Notes: a model not told the origin generated them from the sequence alone. 64,000 bases of DNA from Setophaga petechia (GCA_024362935.1 JANCRA010000120.1:503501-567500); one strand, 5' to 3'. Positions 25,117-38,651 are shown, counted from the stretch's first letter. Numbers and translations are program-made.

Positions 25117-26545
25117 CTTGAAAGGAAGGCGTCTTAGACAACTTTCTTTTACATTTTGCAAAACACACTGCAGCCCTCTGTGCAACTTCTACAACACGAT
25201 GGAAGTTGTTTAGTGAGCAGCAACGTTTTCCCCTTGCGAGACATAGTGAAAAAGCTTCTTGCTTAGATGTAGGTGACAAGAAACACTTACTGCAGTGCAC
25301 TGAACAGCTAACTGCTACACAGCACTAGTACTGTGTTACCAGCTTGCAAAGTGCTACAAAACAGTACTTTCCCACTCTCTTGCCTTTCCCTTCACATTAA
25401 TACTTGAAAGGAAGGCGTCTTAGACAACTTTCTTTTATATTTTGCAAAACACACTGCAGCCCTCTGTGCAACTTCTACAACACGATGGAAGTTGTTTAGT
25501 GAGCAGCAACGTTTTCCCCATGCGAGACATAGTGAAAAAGCTATTTGCTCAGATGTAGGTATCAAGAAACACTTGCTGCCGTGCACTGACAAGCTAATTG
25601 CTACACAGCACTGCGATTGTGTTAGCAGCTTGCAAAGTGCTAGAAAACAGTACTTTCCCACTCTCTTGCCTTTCCCTTCACATTAATACTTGAAAAGAAG
25701 GCATCTTAGACAACTTTTTTTTCTTGTGTCAAAAAACTCTGCAGCCCTCTCTGCAACATCTGCAACACGATGGAAGTGGTTTAGTGAGCAGGAAGGTTTT
25801 CTCCTTGCGAGACATAGTGAAAAAGCTATTTGCTTAGATGTAGGTGACAAGAAACACTTACTGCAGTGCACGGAAAAGCTAATTTCTACACAGAACTGGG
25901 ATTGTGTTAGCAGCTTACAAAGTGCTAGAAAACAGTACTTTCCCACTCTCTTGCCTTTCCCTTCACATTAATACTTGAAAGGAAGGCGTCTTAGACAACT
26001 TTCTTTTACATTTTGCAAAACACACTGCAGCCCTCTGTGCAACTTCTACAACACGATGGAAGTTGTTTAGTGAGCAGCAACGTTTTCCCCCTGCGAGACA
26101 AAGGGAAAAAGCTATTTGCTCAGATGTAGTTATCAAGAAACACTTACTGCCGTGCACTGACAAGCTAATTCCTACAGAGCACTGCGATTGTGTTAGCAGC
26201 TTGCAAAGTGCTAGAAAACAGTACTTTCCCACTCTCTTGCCTTTCCCTTCACATTAATACTTGAAAGGAAGGCGTCTTAGACAACTTTCTTTTTCTTACT
26301 ACAAAACACACTGCAGCCCTCTGTGCAACTTCTACAACACGATAGAAGTTGTTTAGTGAGCAGCAACGTTTTCCCCTTGCGAGACAAAGTGAAAAAGCTA
26401 TTTGCTCAGATGTAGGTATCAAGAAACACTTACTGCCGTGCACTGACAAGCTAATTGCTACACAGCACTGCGATTGTGTTAGCAGCTTGCAAAGTGCTAG
26501 AAAACAGTACTTTCCCACTCTCTTGCCTTTCCCTTCACATTAATA
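25117..26545 (+). repeat. Five-unit core of the 4.29-kb repeat, copy 2
   Basis: Units start at 25117, 25403, 25689, 25974 and 26260, classes B B A B C, repeating 20828-22256. Private changes include GCTAATTTCTACACAG near 25880 and GCTAATTCCTACAGAG near 26165. The following two units are irregular and are listed separately. Confidence 0.88.
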
Positions 26546-27116
26546 CTTGAAAGGAAGGCGTCTTAGACAACTTTCTTTTTCTTGTTACAGAACACACTGC
26601 AGCCCTCTGTGCAACTTCTAGAACACGATAGGAGATGTTTAGTGAGCAAGAAGGTTTTCTCCTTGCGAGACAGAGTGAAAAAGCTATTTGCTTAGATGTA
26701 GGTGACAAGAAACACTTACTGCAGTGCACTGAAAAGCTAACTGCTACACAGCACTGCGATTGTGTTAGCAGCCTGCAAAGTGCTAGAAAACTACTTTCCC
26801 ACTCTCTTGCCTTTTTCTTCACATTAATACTTGAAAGGAAGGCATCTTAGACAACTTTCTTTTTCTTGTGTCAAAAAACTCTGCAGCCCTCTCTGCAACA
26901 TCTACAACACGATGGAAGTTGTTTAAGTGAGCAGGAAGGTTTTCTCCTTGCGAGACATAGTGAAAAAGCTATTTGCTTAGATGTAGGTGACAAGAAACAC
27001 TTACTGCAGTGCACTGAACAGCTAACTGCTACACAGCACTAGTACTGTGTTAGCAGCTTGCAAAGTGCTAGAAAACAGTACTTTCCCACTCTCTTGCCTT
27101 TCCCTTCACATTAATA
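26546..27116 (+). repeat. Two units with compensating small indels
   Basis: The D unit at 26546 is 284 bp. Near 26788 it reads GCTAGAAAACTACTTTCCC, which lacks two bases and so destroys the AGTACT site, and near 26814 it has GCCTTTTTCTTCAC in place of GCCTTTCCCTTCAC. The next unit, at 26830, is 287 bp with an extra A in TTGTTTAAGTGAGC near 26924. These changes appear nowhere else in the window, so they are recent private mutations or sequencing or assembly errors. Confidence 0.85.
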
Positions 27117-29404
27117 CTTGAAAGGAAGGCGTCTTAGACAACTTTCTTTTACATTTTGCAAAACACACTGCAGCCCTCTGTGCAACTTCTACAACACGAT
27201 GGAAGTTGTTTAGTGAGCAGCAACGTTTTCCCCTTGCGAGACATAGTGAAAAAGCTTCTTGCTTAGATGTAGGTGACAAGAAACACTTACTGCAGTGCAC
27301 TGAACAGCTAACTGCTACACAGCACTAGTACTGTGTTACCAGCTTGCAAAGTGCTACAAAACAGTACTTTCCCACTCTCTTGCCTTTCCCTTCACATTAA
27401 TACTTGAAAGGAAGGCGTCTTAGACCACTTTCTTTTATATTTTGCAAAACACACTGCAGCCCTCTGTGCAACTTCTACAACACGATGGAAGTTGTTTAGT
27501 GAGCAGCAACGTTTTCCCCATGCGAGACATAGTGAAAAAGCTATTTGCTCAGATGTAGGTATCAAGAAACACTTACTTGAGTGCACTGACAAGCTAATTG
27601 CTACACAGTACTGCGATTGTGTTAGCAGCTTGCAAAGTGCTAGAAAACAGTACTTTCCCACTCTCTTGCCTTTCCCTTCACATTAATACTTGAAAGGAAG
27701 GCATCTTAGACAACTTTCTTTTTCTTGTGTCAAAAAACTCTGCAGCCCTCTCTGCAACATCTACAACACGATGGAAGTTGTTTAGTGAGCAGGAAGGTTT
27801 TCTCCTTGGGAGACATAGTGAAAAAGCTATTTGCTTAGATGTAGGTGACAAGAAACACTTACTGCAGTGCAGTGACAAGTTAATTGCTACACAGCACAGG
27901 GATTGTGTTAGCAGCTCTCAAACTGATAGAAAACAGTACTTTCCCACTCTCTTGCCTTTCCCTTCACATTAATACTTGAAAGGAAGGCGTCTTAGACAAC
28001 TTTCTTTTTCTTGCTGCAAAACACACTGCAGCCCTCTGTGCAACTTCTAGAACACGATAGGAAATGTTTAGTGAGCAGGAAGGTTTTCTCCTTGCGAGAC
28101 ATAGTGAAAAAGCTTTTTGCTTAGATGTAGGTGACAAGAAACACTTACTGCAGTGCACTGAACAGCTAACTGCTACACAGCACTAGGATTGTGTTAGCAG
28201 CTTGCAAAGTGCTAGAAAACAGTACTTTCCCACTCTCTTGCCTTTCCCTTCACATTAATACTTGAAAGGAAGGCGTCTTAGACAACTTTCTTGTACATTT
28301 TGCAAAACACACTGCTGCCCTCTGTGCAACTTCTACAACACGATGGAAGTTGTTTAGTGAGCAGCAACGTTTTCCCCTTGCGAGACAAAGGGAAAAAGCT
28401 ATTTGCTCAGATGTAGGTATCAAGAAACACTTACTGCCGTGCACTGACAAGCTAATTGCTACACAGCACTGCGATTGTGTTAGCAGCTTGCAAAGTGCTA
28501 GAAAACAGTACTTTCCCACTCTCTTGCCTTTCCCTACACATTAATACTTGAAAGGAAGGCGTCTTAGACAACTTTCTTTTTCTTGTTACAGAACACACAG
28601 CAGCCCTCTGTTCAACTTCTAGAACACGATAGGAAATGTTTAGTGAGCAAGAAGGTTTTCTCCTTGGGAGACATAGTGAAAAAGCTTTTTGCTTAGATGT
28701 AGGTGACAAGAAACACTTACTGCAGTGCACTGAACAGCTAACTGCTACACAGCACTAGGATTGTGTTAGCAGCTTGCAAAGTGCTAGGAAACAGTACTTT
28801 CCCACTCTCTTGCCTTTCCCTTCACATTAATACTTGAAAGGAAGGCGTCTTAGACAACTTTCTTTTACATTTTGCAAAACACACTGCAGCCCTCTGTGCA
28901 ACTTCTACAACACGATGGAAGTTGTTTAGTGAGCAGGAACGTTTTCCCCTTGCGAGACAAAGGGAAAAAGCTATTTGCTCAGATGTAGGTATCAAGAAAC
29001 ACTTACTGCCGTGCACTGACAAGCTAATTGCTACACAGCACTGCGATTGTGTTAGCAGCTTGCAAAGTGCTAGAAAACAGTACTTTCCCACTCTCTTGCC
29101 TTTCCCTTCACATTAATACTTGAAAGGAAGGCGTCTTAGACAACTTTCTTTTTCTTGCTGCAAAACACACTGCAGCCCTCTGTGCAACTTCTAGAACACG
29201 ATAGGAAATGTTTAGTGAGCAGGAAGGTTTTCTCCTTGCGAGACATAGTGAAAAAGCTTTTTGCTTAGATATAGGTGACAAGAAACACTTACTGCAGTGC
29301 ACTGAACAGCTAACTGCTACACAGCACTTGTACTGTTTTAGCAGCTTGCAAAGTGCTAGAAAACAGTACTTTCCCACTCTCTTGCCTTTCCCTTCACATT
29401 AATA
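27117..29404 (+). repeat. Seven-unit segment matching 16823, plus one C unit
   Basis: Units start at 27117, 27403, 27689, 27975, 28261, 28547 and 28833, in the order B B A C B D B, matching 16823-18824 at an offset of 10294 bp. A final C unit follows at 29119. Near 27575 there is a private ACTTACTTGAGTGCACTG. The unit at 29119 has GCACTTGTACTGTTTTAGC near 29325, where most units of this type have GCACTAGTACTGTG. Confidence 0.86.
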
Positions 29405-30833
29405 CTTGAAAGGAAGGCGTCTTAGACAACTTTCTTTTACATTTTGCAAAACACACTGCAGCCCTCTGTGCAACTTCTACAACACGATGGAAGTTGTTTA
29501 GTGAGCAGCAACGTTTTCCCCTTGCGAGACATAGTGAAAAAGCTTCTTGCTTAGATGTAGGTGACAAGAAACACTTACTGCAGTGCACTGAACAGCTAAC
29601 TGCTACACAGCACTAGTACTGTGTTACCAGCTTGCAAAGTGCTACAAAACAGTACTTTCCCACTCTCTTGCCTTTCCCTTCACATTAATACTTGAAAGGA
29701 AGGCGTCTTAGACAACTTTCTTTTATATTTTGCAAAACACACTGCAGCCCTCTGTGCAACTTCTACAACACGATGGAAGTTGTTTAGTGAGCAGCAACGT
29801 TTTCCCCATGCGAGACATAGTGAAAAAGCTATTTGCTCAGATGTAGGTATCAAGAAACACTTGCTGCCGTGCACTGACAAGCTAATTGCTACACAGCACT
29901 GCGATTGTGTTAGCAGCTTGCAAAGTGCTAGAAAACAGTACTTTCCCACTCTCTTGCCTTTCCCTTCACATTAATACTTGAAAAGAAGGCATCTTAGACA
30001 ACTTTTTTTTCTTGTGTCAAAAAACTCTGCAGCCCTCTCTGCAACATCTGCAACACGATGGAAGTGGTTTAGTGAGCAGGAAGGTTTTCTCCTTGCGAGA
30101 CATAGTGAAAAAGCTATTTGCTTAGATGTAGGTGACAAGAAACACTTACTGCAGTGCACGGAAAAGCTAATTGCTACACAGAACTGGGATTGTGTTAGCA
30201 GCTTACAAAGTGCTAGAAAACAGTACTTTCCCACTCTCTTGCCTTTCCCTTCACATTAATACTTGAAAGGAAGGCGTCTTAGACAACTTTCTTTTACATT
30301 TTGCAAAACACACTGCAGCCCTCTGTGCAACTTCTACAACACGATGGAAGTTGTTTAGTGAGCAGCAACGTTTTCCCCCTGCGAGACAAAGGGAAAAAGC
30401 TATTTGCTCAGATGTAGTTATCAAGAAACAGTTACTGCCGTGCACTGACAAGCTAATTGCTACAGAGCACTGCGATTGTGTTAGCAGCTTGCAAAGTGCT
30501 AGAAAACAGTACTTTCCCACTCTCTTGCCTTTCCCTTCACATTAATACTTGAAAGGAAGGCGTCTTAGACAACTTTCTTTTTCTTACTACAAAACACACT
30601 GCAGCCCTCTGTGCAACTTCTAGAACACGATAGAAGTTGTTTAGTGAGCAGCAACGTTTTCCCCTTGCGAGACAAAGTGAAAAAGCTATTTGCTCAGATG
30701 TAGGTATCAAGAAACACTTACTGCCGTGCACTGACAAGCTAATTGCTACACAGCACTGCGATTGTGTTAGCAGCTTGCAAAGTGCTAGAAAACAGTACTT
30801 TCCCACTCTCTTGCCTTTCCCTTCACATTAATA
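29405..30833 (+). repeat. Five-unit core of the 4.29-kb repeat, copy 3
   Basis: Units start at 29405, 29691, 29977, 30262 and 30548, classes B B A B C, matching 20828-22256 and 25117-26545. A private AGAAACAGTTACTGCC lies near 30424. Of the three cores, this one and copy 1 keep CTTCTAGAACACGATAG in the last unit, whereas copy 2 has CTTCTACAACACGATAG. Confidence 0.88.
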
Positions 30834-33403
30834 CTTGAAAGGAAGGCGTCTTAGACAACTTTCTTTTTCTTGTTACAGAACACACTGCAGCCCTCTGTGC
30901 AACTTCTAGAACACGATAGGAGATGTTTAGTGAGCAAGAATGTTTTCTCGTTGCGAGACAGAGTGAAAAAGGTATTTGCTTAGATGTAGGTGACAAGAAA
31001 CACTTACTGCAGTGCACTGAACAGCTAACTGCTACACAGCACTAGTACTGTGTTAGCAGCTTGCAAAGTGCTAGAAAACAGTACTTTCCCACTCTCTTGC
31101 CTTTCCCTTCACATTAATACTTGAAAGGAAGGCGTGTTAGACAACTTTCTTTTTCTTGCTGCAAAACACACTGCAGCCCTCTGTGCAACTTCTAGAACAC
31201 GATAGGAAATGTTTAGTGAGCAGGAAGGTTTTCTCCTTGCGAGACATAGTGAAAAACCTTTTTACTTCGATATAGGTGACAAGAAACACTTACTGCAGTG
31301 CACTGACAAGCTAATTGCTACACAGAACTGCGATTGTGTTAGCAGCTTGCAAAGTGCTAGAAAACAGTACTTTCCCACTCTCTTGCCTTTCCCTTCACAT
31401 TAATGCTTGAAAGGAAGGCGTCTTAGACTACTTTCTTTTTCTTGCTGCAAAAAACACTGCAGCCCTCTGTGCAACTTCTAGAACACAATAGAAGTTGTTT
31501 AGTGAGCAGCAACGTTTTCCCCTTGCGAGACAAAGTGAAAAAGCTATTTGCTCAGATGTAGGTATCAAGAAACACTTACTGCCGTGCACTGACAAGCTAA
31601 TTGCTACACAGCACTCCGATTGTGTTAGCAGCTTGCAAAGTGCTAGAAAACAGTACTTTCCCACTCTCTTGCCTTTCCCTTCACATTAATACTTGAAAGG
31701 AAGGCGTCTTTGACAACTTTCTTTTTCTTGCTGTAAAACACACTGCAGCCCTCTGTGCAACTTCTAGGACACGATAGGAAATGTTTAGTGAGCAAGAAGG
31801 TTTTCTCTTTGCGAGATATAGTGAAAAAGCTATTTGCTTAGATGTAGGTGACAAGAAACACTTACTGCAGTGCACTGAAAAGATAACTGCTACACAGCAC
31901 TGGGATTGTGTTAGCAGCCTGCAAAGTGCTAGAAAACAGTACTTTCCCACTCTCTTGCCTTTCCCTTCACAATAATACTTGAAAGGAAGGCGTCTTTGAC
32001 ATCTTTCTTTTATATTTTGCAAAACACACTGCAGCACTCTGTGCAACTTCTAGAACACGATGGAAGTTGTTTAGTGAGCAGCAACGTTTTCCCCTTGCGA
32101 GACAAAGTGAAAAAGCTATTTGCTCAGATGTAGGTATCAAGAAACACTTCCTGCCGTGCACTGCCAAGCTAATTGCTACACAGCACTGCGATTGTGTTAG
32201 CAGCTTGCAAAGTGCTAGAAAACAGTACTTTCCCACTCTCTTGCCTTTCCCTACACATTAATACTTGAAAGGAAGGCGTCTTAGACAACTTTCTTTTTCT
32301 TGTTACAGAACACACTGCAGCCCTCTGTGCAACTTCTAGAACACGATAGGAGATGTTTAGTGAGCAGGAAGGTTTTCTCCTTGGGAGACATAGTGAAAAA
32401 GCTATTTGCTTAGATGTAGGTGACAAGAAACACTTACTGCAGTGCAGTGACAAGTTAATTGGTACACAGCACTGGGATTGTGTTAGCAGCTCTCAAAGTG
32501 ATAGAAAACAGTACTTTCCCACTCTCTTGCCTTTCCCTTCACATTAATACTTGAAAGGAAGGCATCTTAGACAAATTTTTCTTGTGTCAAAAAACTCTGC
32601 AGCCCTCTCTGCAACATCTGCAACACGATGGAAGTTGTTTAGTGAGCAGGAAGGTTTTCTCCTTGCGAGACATAGTGAAAAAGCTTTTTGCTTAGATGTA
32701 GGTGACAAGAAACACTTACTGCAGTGCACTGAAATGCTAACTGCTACACAGCACTAGTACTGTGTTAGCAGCTTGCAAAGTGCTAGAAAACAGTACTTTC
32801 CCACTCTCTTGCCTTTCCCTTCACATTAATACTTGAAAGGAAGGCGTCTTAGACAACTTTGTTTTACATTTTGCAAAACACACTGCAGCCCTCTGTGCAA
32901 CTTCTACAACACGATGGAAGTTGTTTAGTGAGCAGCAGCGTTTTCCCCTTGCGAGACAAAGTGAAAAAGCTATTTGCTCAGATGTAGGTATCAAGAAACA
33001 CTTACTGCAGTGCACTGAACAGCTAATTGCTACACAGCACTGCGATTGTGTTAGCAGCTTGCAAAGTGCTAGAAAACAGTACTTTCCCACTCTCTTGCCT
33101 TTCCCTTCACATTAATACTTGAAAGGAAGGCGTCTTAGACAACTTTCTTTTTCTTGCTGCAAAACACACTGCAGCCCTCTGTGCAACTTCTAGAACACGA
33201 TAGGAGATGTTTAGTGAGCAAGAAGGTTTTCTCCTTGCGGGACATAGTTAAAAAGCTATTTGCTTAGATGTAGGTGACAAGAAACACTTACTGCCGTGCA
33301 CTGAACAGCTAATTGCTACACAGAACTGGGATTGTGTTAGAAGCTTGCAAAGTGCTAGAAAACAGTACTTTCCCACTCTCTTGCCTTTCCCTTCACATTA
33401 ATA
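30834..33403 (+). repeat. Nine mixed units, partly from the 11-unit repeat
   Basis: Units start at 30834, 31120, 31406, 31692, 31978, 32264, 32550, 32832 and 33118, with classes D C C C B D A B C. The unit at 31406 matches 1144, and its neighbour 31120 matches part of 858. 31978-32831 matches 5432-6285, including the 4-bp shortening, here reading GACAAATTTTTCTTGTG near 32572. The unit at 31692 ends CACAATAATAC in place of CACATTAATAC. The unit at 33118 has a private CATAGTTAAAAAGC near 33243. No gene is seen. Confidence 0.84.
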
Positions 33404-36400
33404 CTTGAAAGGAAGGCATCTTAGACAACTTTCTTTTTCTTGTGTCAAAAAACTCTGCAGCCCTCCCTGCAACATCTACAACACGATGGAAGTTGTTTAG
33501 TGAGGAGCAACGTTTTCCCCTTGCGAGACATAGTGAAAAAGCTTCTTGCTTAGATGTAGGTGACAAGAAACACTTACTGCAGTGCACTGAACAGCTAATT
33601 GCTACACAGCACTAGTACTGTGTTAGCAGCTTGCAAAGTGCTAGAAAACAGTACTTTCCCACTCTCTTGCCTTTCCCTTCACATTAATACTTGAAAGGAA
33701 GGCGTCTTAGACAACTTTCTTTTATATTTTGCAAAACACACTGCAGCCCTCTGTGCAACTTCTACAACACAATGGAAGTTGTTTAGTGAGCAGCAACGTT
33801 TTCCCCATGCGAGACATAGTGAAAAAGCTATTTGCTCAGATGTAGGTATCAAGAAACACTTACTGCCGTGCACTGACAAGCTAATTGCTACACAGCACTG
33901 CGATTGTGTTAGCAGCTTGCAAAGTGCTAGAAAACAGTACTTTCCCACTCTCTTGCCTTTCCCTTCACATTAATACTTGAAAGGAAGGCGTCTTAGACAA
34001 CTTTCTTTTTCTTGTGTCAAAAAACTCTGCAGCCCTCTCTGCAACATCTACAACACGATGGAAGTTGTTTAGTGAGCAGGAAGGTTTTCTCCTTGGGAGA
34101 CATACTGAAAAAGCTATTTGCTTAGATGTAGGTGACAAGAAACACTTACTGCAGTGCAGTGACAAATTAATTGGTACACAGCACAGGGATTGTGTTAGCA
34201 GCTCTCAAAGTGATAGAAAACAGTACTTTCCCACTCTCTTGCCTTTCCCTTCACATTAATACTTGAAAGGAAGGCGTCTTAGACAACTTTCTTTTTCTTG
34301 CAGCAAAACACACTGCAGCCCTCTGTGCAACTTCTAGAACACGATAGGAAATGTTTAGTGAGCAGGAAGGTTTTCTCCTTGCGAGACATAGTGAAAAATC
34401 TTTTTGCTTAGATGTAGGTGACAAGAAACACTTACTGCAGTGCACTGAACAGCTAACTGCTACACAGCACTAGGATTGTGTTAGCAGCTTGCAAAGTGCT
34501 AGAAAACAGTACTTTCCCACTCTCTTGCCTTTCCCTTCACATTAATACTTGAAAGGAAGGCGTCTTAGACAACTTTCTTTTACATTTTGCAAAACACACT
34601 GCTGCCCTCTGTGCAACTTCTACAACACGATGGAAGTTGTTTAGTGAGCAGCAACGTTTTCCCCTTGCGAGACAAAGGGAAAAAGCTATTTGCTCAGATG
34701 TAGGTATCAAGAAACACTTACTGCCGTGCACTGACAAGCTAATTGCTACACAGCACTGGGATTGTGTTAGCAGCTTGCAAAGTGCTAGAAAACAGTACTT
34801 TCCCACTCTCTTGCCTTTCCCTACACATTAATACTTGAAAGGAAGGCGTCTTAGACAACTTTCTTTTTCTTGTTACAGAACACACAGCAGCCCTCTGTTC
34901 AACTTCTAGAACACGATAGGAAATGTTTAGTGAGCAAGAAGGTTTTCTCCTTGGGAGACATAGTGAAAAAGCTTTTTGCTTAGATGTAGGTGACAAGAAA
35001 CACTTACTGCAGTGCACTGAACAGCTAACTGCTACACAGCACTAGGATTGTGTTAGCAGCTTGCAAAGTGCTAGGAAACAGTACTTTCCCACTCTCTTGC
35101 CTTTCCCTTCACATTAATACTTGAAAGGAAGGCGTCTTAGACAACTTTCTTTTACATTTTGCAAAACACACTGCAGCCCTCTGTGCAACTTCTACAACAC
35201 GATGGAAGTTGTTTAGTGAGCAGGAACGTTTTCCCCTTGCGAGACAAAGGGAAAAAGCTATTTGCTCAGATGTAGTTATCAAGAAACACTTACTGCCGTG
35301 CACTGACAAGCTAATTGCTACACAGCACTGCGATTGTGTTAGCAGCTTGCAAAGTGCTAGAAAACAGTACTTTCCCACTCTCTTGCCTTTCCCTTCACAT
35401 TAATACTTGAAAGGAAGGCGTCTTTGACAACTTTCTTTTTCTTGCTGCAAAACACACTGCAGCCCTCTGTGCAACTTCTAGAACACGATAGGAAATGTTT
35501 AGTGAGCAGGAAGGTTTTCTCCTTGCGAGACATAGTGAAAAAGGTTTTGCTTAGATATAGGTGACAAGAAACACTTACTGCAGTGCACTGAACAGCTAAT
35601 TGCTACACAGAACTGCGATTGTGTTAGCAGCTTGCAAAGTGCTAGAAAACAGTACTTTCCCACTCTCTTGCCTTTCCCTTCACATTAATACTTGAAAGGA
35701 AGGCGTCTTAGACAACTTTCTTTTTCTTGTTACAGAACACACTGCAGCCCTCTGTGCAACTTCTAGAACACGATAGGAGATGTTTAGTGAGCAAGAAGGT
35801 TTTCTCCTTGCGAGACAGATTGAAAAAGCTATTTGCTTAGATGTAGGTGACAAGAAACACTTACTGCAGTGCACTGAAAAGCTAACTGCTACACAGCACT
35901 GCGATTGTGTTAGCAGCCTGCAAAGTGCTAGAAAACAGTACTTTCCCACTCTCTTGCCTTTCCCTTCACATTAATACTTGAAAGGAAGGCATCTTAGACA
36001 ACTTTCTTTTGCATTTTCCAAAACACACTGCAGCCGTCTGTGCAACTTCTACAACACGATGGAAGTTGTTTAGTGAGCAGGAACGTTTTCCCCTTGCGAG
36101 ACAAAGGGAAAAAGCTATTTGCTCAGATGTAGTTATCAAGAAACACTTACTGCAGTGCACTGACAAGCTAATTGCTACACAGCACTGCGTTTGTGTTAGC
36201 AGCTTGCAAAGTGCTAGAAAACAGTACTTTCCCACTCTCTTGCCTTTCCCTTCACATTAATACTTGAAAGGAAGGCGTGTTAGACAACTTTCTTTTTCTT
36301 TCTGCAAAACACACTGCAGCCCTCTGTGCAACTTCTAGAACACGATAGGAAATGTTTAGTGAGCAGGAAGGTTTTCTCCTTGCGAGACATAGTGAAAAAC

Positions 36401-37691
36401 CTTTTTGCTTCGACATAGGTGACAAGAAACACTTACTGCAGTGCACTGAACAGCTAATTGCTACACAGCACTAGGATTGTGTTAGCAGCCTGCAAAGTGC
36501 TAGAAAACAGTACTTTCCCACTCTCTTGCCTTTCCCTTCACATTAATACTTGAAAAGAAGGCATCTTAGACAACTATTTTTTCTTGTGTCAAAAAACTCT
36601 GCAGCCCTCTCTGCAACATCTGCAACACGATGGAAGTGGTTTAGTGAGCAGGAAGGTTTTCTCCTTGCGAGACATAGTGAAAAAGCTATTTGCTTAGATG
36701 TAGGTGACAAGAAACACTTACTGCAGTGCGCTGGCAAGCTAACTGCTACACAGCACTAGTACTGTGTTAGCAGCTTGCAAAGTGCTAGAAAACAGTACTT
36801 TCCCACTCTCTTGCCTTTCCCTTCACATTAATACTTGAAAGGAAGGCATCTTAGACAACTTTCTTTTTCTTGTGTCAAAAAACTCTGCAGCCCTCTCTGC
36901 AACATCTACAACACGATGGAAGTTGTTTAGTGAGCAGGAAGGTTTTCTCCTTGCGAGACATAGTGAAAAAGCTTTTTCCTTAGATGTAGGTAAAAAGAAA
37001 CCCTTACTGCAGTGCACTGAATAGCTAACTGCTACACAGCACTAGTACTGTGTTAGCAGCTTGCAAAGTGCTAGAAAACAGTACTTTCCCACTCTCTTGC
37101 CTTTCCCTTCACATTAATACTTGAAAGGAAGGCATCTTAGACAACTTTCTTTTTCTTGTGTCAAAAAACTCTGCAGCCCTCTCTGCAACATCTACAACAC
37201 GATGCAAGTTGTTTAGTGAGCAGGAAGGTTTTCTCCTTGCGAGACATAGTGAAAAAGCTATTTGCTTAGATGTAGGTGACAAGAAACACTTACTGCAGTG
37301 CACTGAACAGCTAACTGCTACACAGCACTAGTACTGTGTTAGCAGCTTGCAAAGTGCTAGAAAATAGTACTTTCCCACTCTCTTGCCTTTCCCTTCACAT
37401 TAATACTTGAAAGGAAGGCATCTTAGACAACTTTCTTTTTCTTGTGTCAAAAAACTCTGCAGCCCTCTCTGCAACATCTACAACACGATGGAAGTTGTTT
37501 AGTGAGCAGGAAGGTTTTCTCCTTGCGAGACATAGTGAAAAAGCTATTTGCTTAGATGTAGGTGACAAGAAACACTTACTGCAGTGCACTGAACAGCTAG
37601 TCGCTACACAGAACTGGGATTGTGTTAGCAGCTTGCAAAGTGCTAGAAAACAGTACTTTCCCACTCTCTTTCCTTTCCCTTCGCATTAATA
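33404..37691 (+). repeat. Fifteen units preceding module 1
   Basis: Units start at 33404, 33690, 33976, 34262, 34548, 34834, 35120, 35406, 35691, 35977, 36263, 36549, 36834, 37120 and 37406, with classes A B A C B D B C D B C A A A A. The stretch 33690-36548 matches 44010-46868 (offset 10320 bp) and 53885-56743, and continues in part at 62330-64000. The four A units directly before the module, particularly 37120 and 37406, have counterparts before every module. The last one ends CTCTCTTTCCTTTCCCTTCGC, a mark seen at all four module entrances. Confidence 0.86.
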
Positions 37692-37780
37692 CTTGAAAGG
37701 AAGGCGTCTTAGACAACTTTCTTTTTCTTGCTGGAAAATATTCTGCAGCCCTCTGTGCAACCTGTACAGCACGATGGAAG

Positions 37781-38173
37781 TTGTTTAATGAGCAGGAACA
37801 TTTTCTCCTAGTGAGAGATAGTGAAAAAGCTTTTTGCTTAGATGTAGGTTACCACAGGCAGTTACTGCAGTGCACTGCAAAGCTAATAGATGCACAACAC
37901 TGGGATTGTGTGCCCAGCTTGCAAAGTGATAGGAAACAGTACCTTTCCACTCTTCCTGCTTTTTCCATGCACATTACTATTCGAATGGAAAGAATTTTAG
38001 ACAACTTTCTTTGGCTTCTTGCAAAACACTCTGCACACCTGCCTGCAATCTCTAGAAGTCGATGGGAGATATTTTCTGAACTGGCTCAGTTTCTCTTTGC
38101 AAGACATGGGGAAAAAGCATTTTGCTTAGATATAGGTGAAAAGAGGCACCTACTACAGTGCACTGCAAGCTAA
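37781..38173 (+). other. 131-codon open frame across two diverged units
   Basis: The frame begins at TTG and runs to a TAA. It crosses the unit boundary in phase because the first diverged unit is 288 bp (96 codons); the translated repeat has the pattern FLxxRxxEKAxCLD ... LLQCT. Ordinary 286-bp units break this frame with TAA at CATTAA. Comparing the two diverged units at 37979 and 38266 over the stretch from TTAGACAAC to TGCACT, I count eight substitutions, seven of which change the amino acid, spread 3/3/2 over codon positions. That argues against selection on the protein. Copies lie at 41654, 51533 and 59978. I regard it as a non-coding open stretch or a long-dead repeat-protein relic. 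Confidence 0.3.
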
Positions 38174-38270
38174 TTGCTGCACAACACGCAGATTGTGTAA
38201 GCAGGTTGCAAACTGATAGAAAACAGTACCTCTCCCTTCTCCTGCCTTTTCTATTCACATTTCTATTTGA

Positions 38271-38651
38271 ATGCAAGGCGTTTTAGACAACTTTCTTTTG
38301 CTTCTTGCAAAACACTCTGCACACCTGCCTGCAATCTCTAGAACTCGATGGGAGATGTTTTCTGAACTGGCTCAGTTTCTCCTTGCGAGACATGGGGAAA
38401 AAGCAATTTGCTTAGATGCAGGTGAAAAGAGGCACCTACTACAGTGCACTGAAAAACTAATTGCTGCACAACTCTGGGATTGTGTAAGCAGCTTACAAAC
38501 AGATAGAAAACAGCACCTTTCCACTCTCCTGCCTTTTCCATTCGCATTACTATTCGAATGGCAGCAGTTTTGGACAACTTTCTTTTGCTTCTTGCAAAAC
38601 ACTCTGCACACCTCCGTGCAACTTCTAGAAAAAATGAGAGTTGTTTTCTGA
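38271..38651 (+). other. 126-codon ATG-initiated open frame in module 1
   Basis: Unlike nearly all open frames in the window, this one starts at a true ATG (ATGCAAGGCG at 38271). It covers one diverged unit, then passes the next boundary in a different phase, so its last third is a frame-shifted reading of the following unit. It is preserved in the other modules at 42144, 52023 and 60468, but those copies are almost identical DNA, so preservation carries little information. I recognise no domain and see no signal peptide. I do not call it a gene. Confidence 0.2.
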
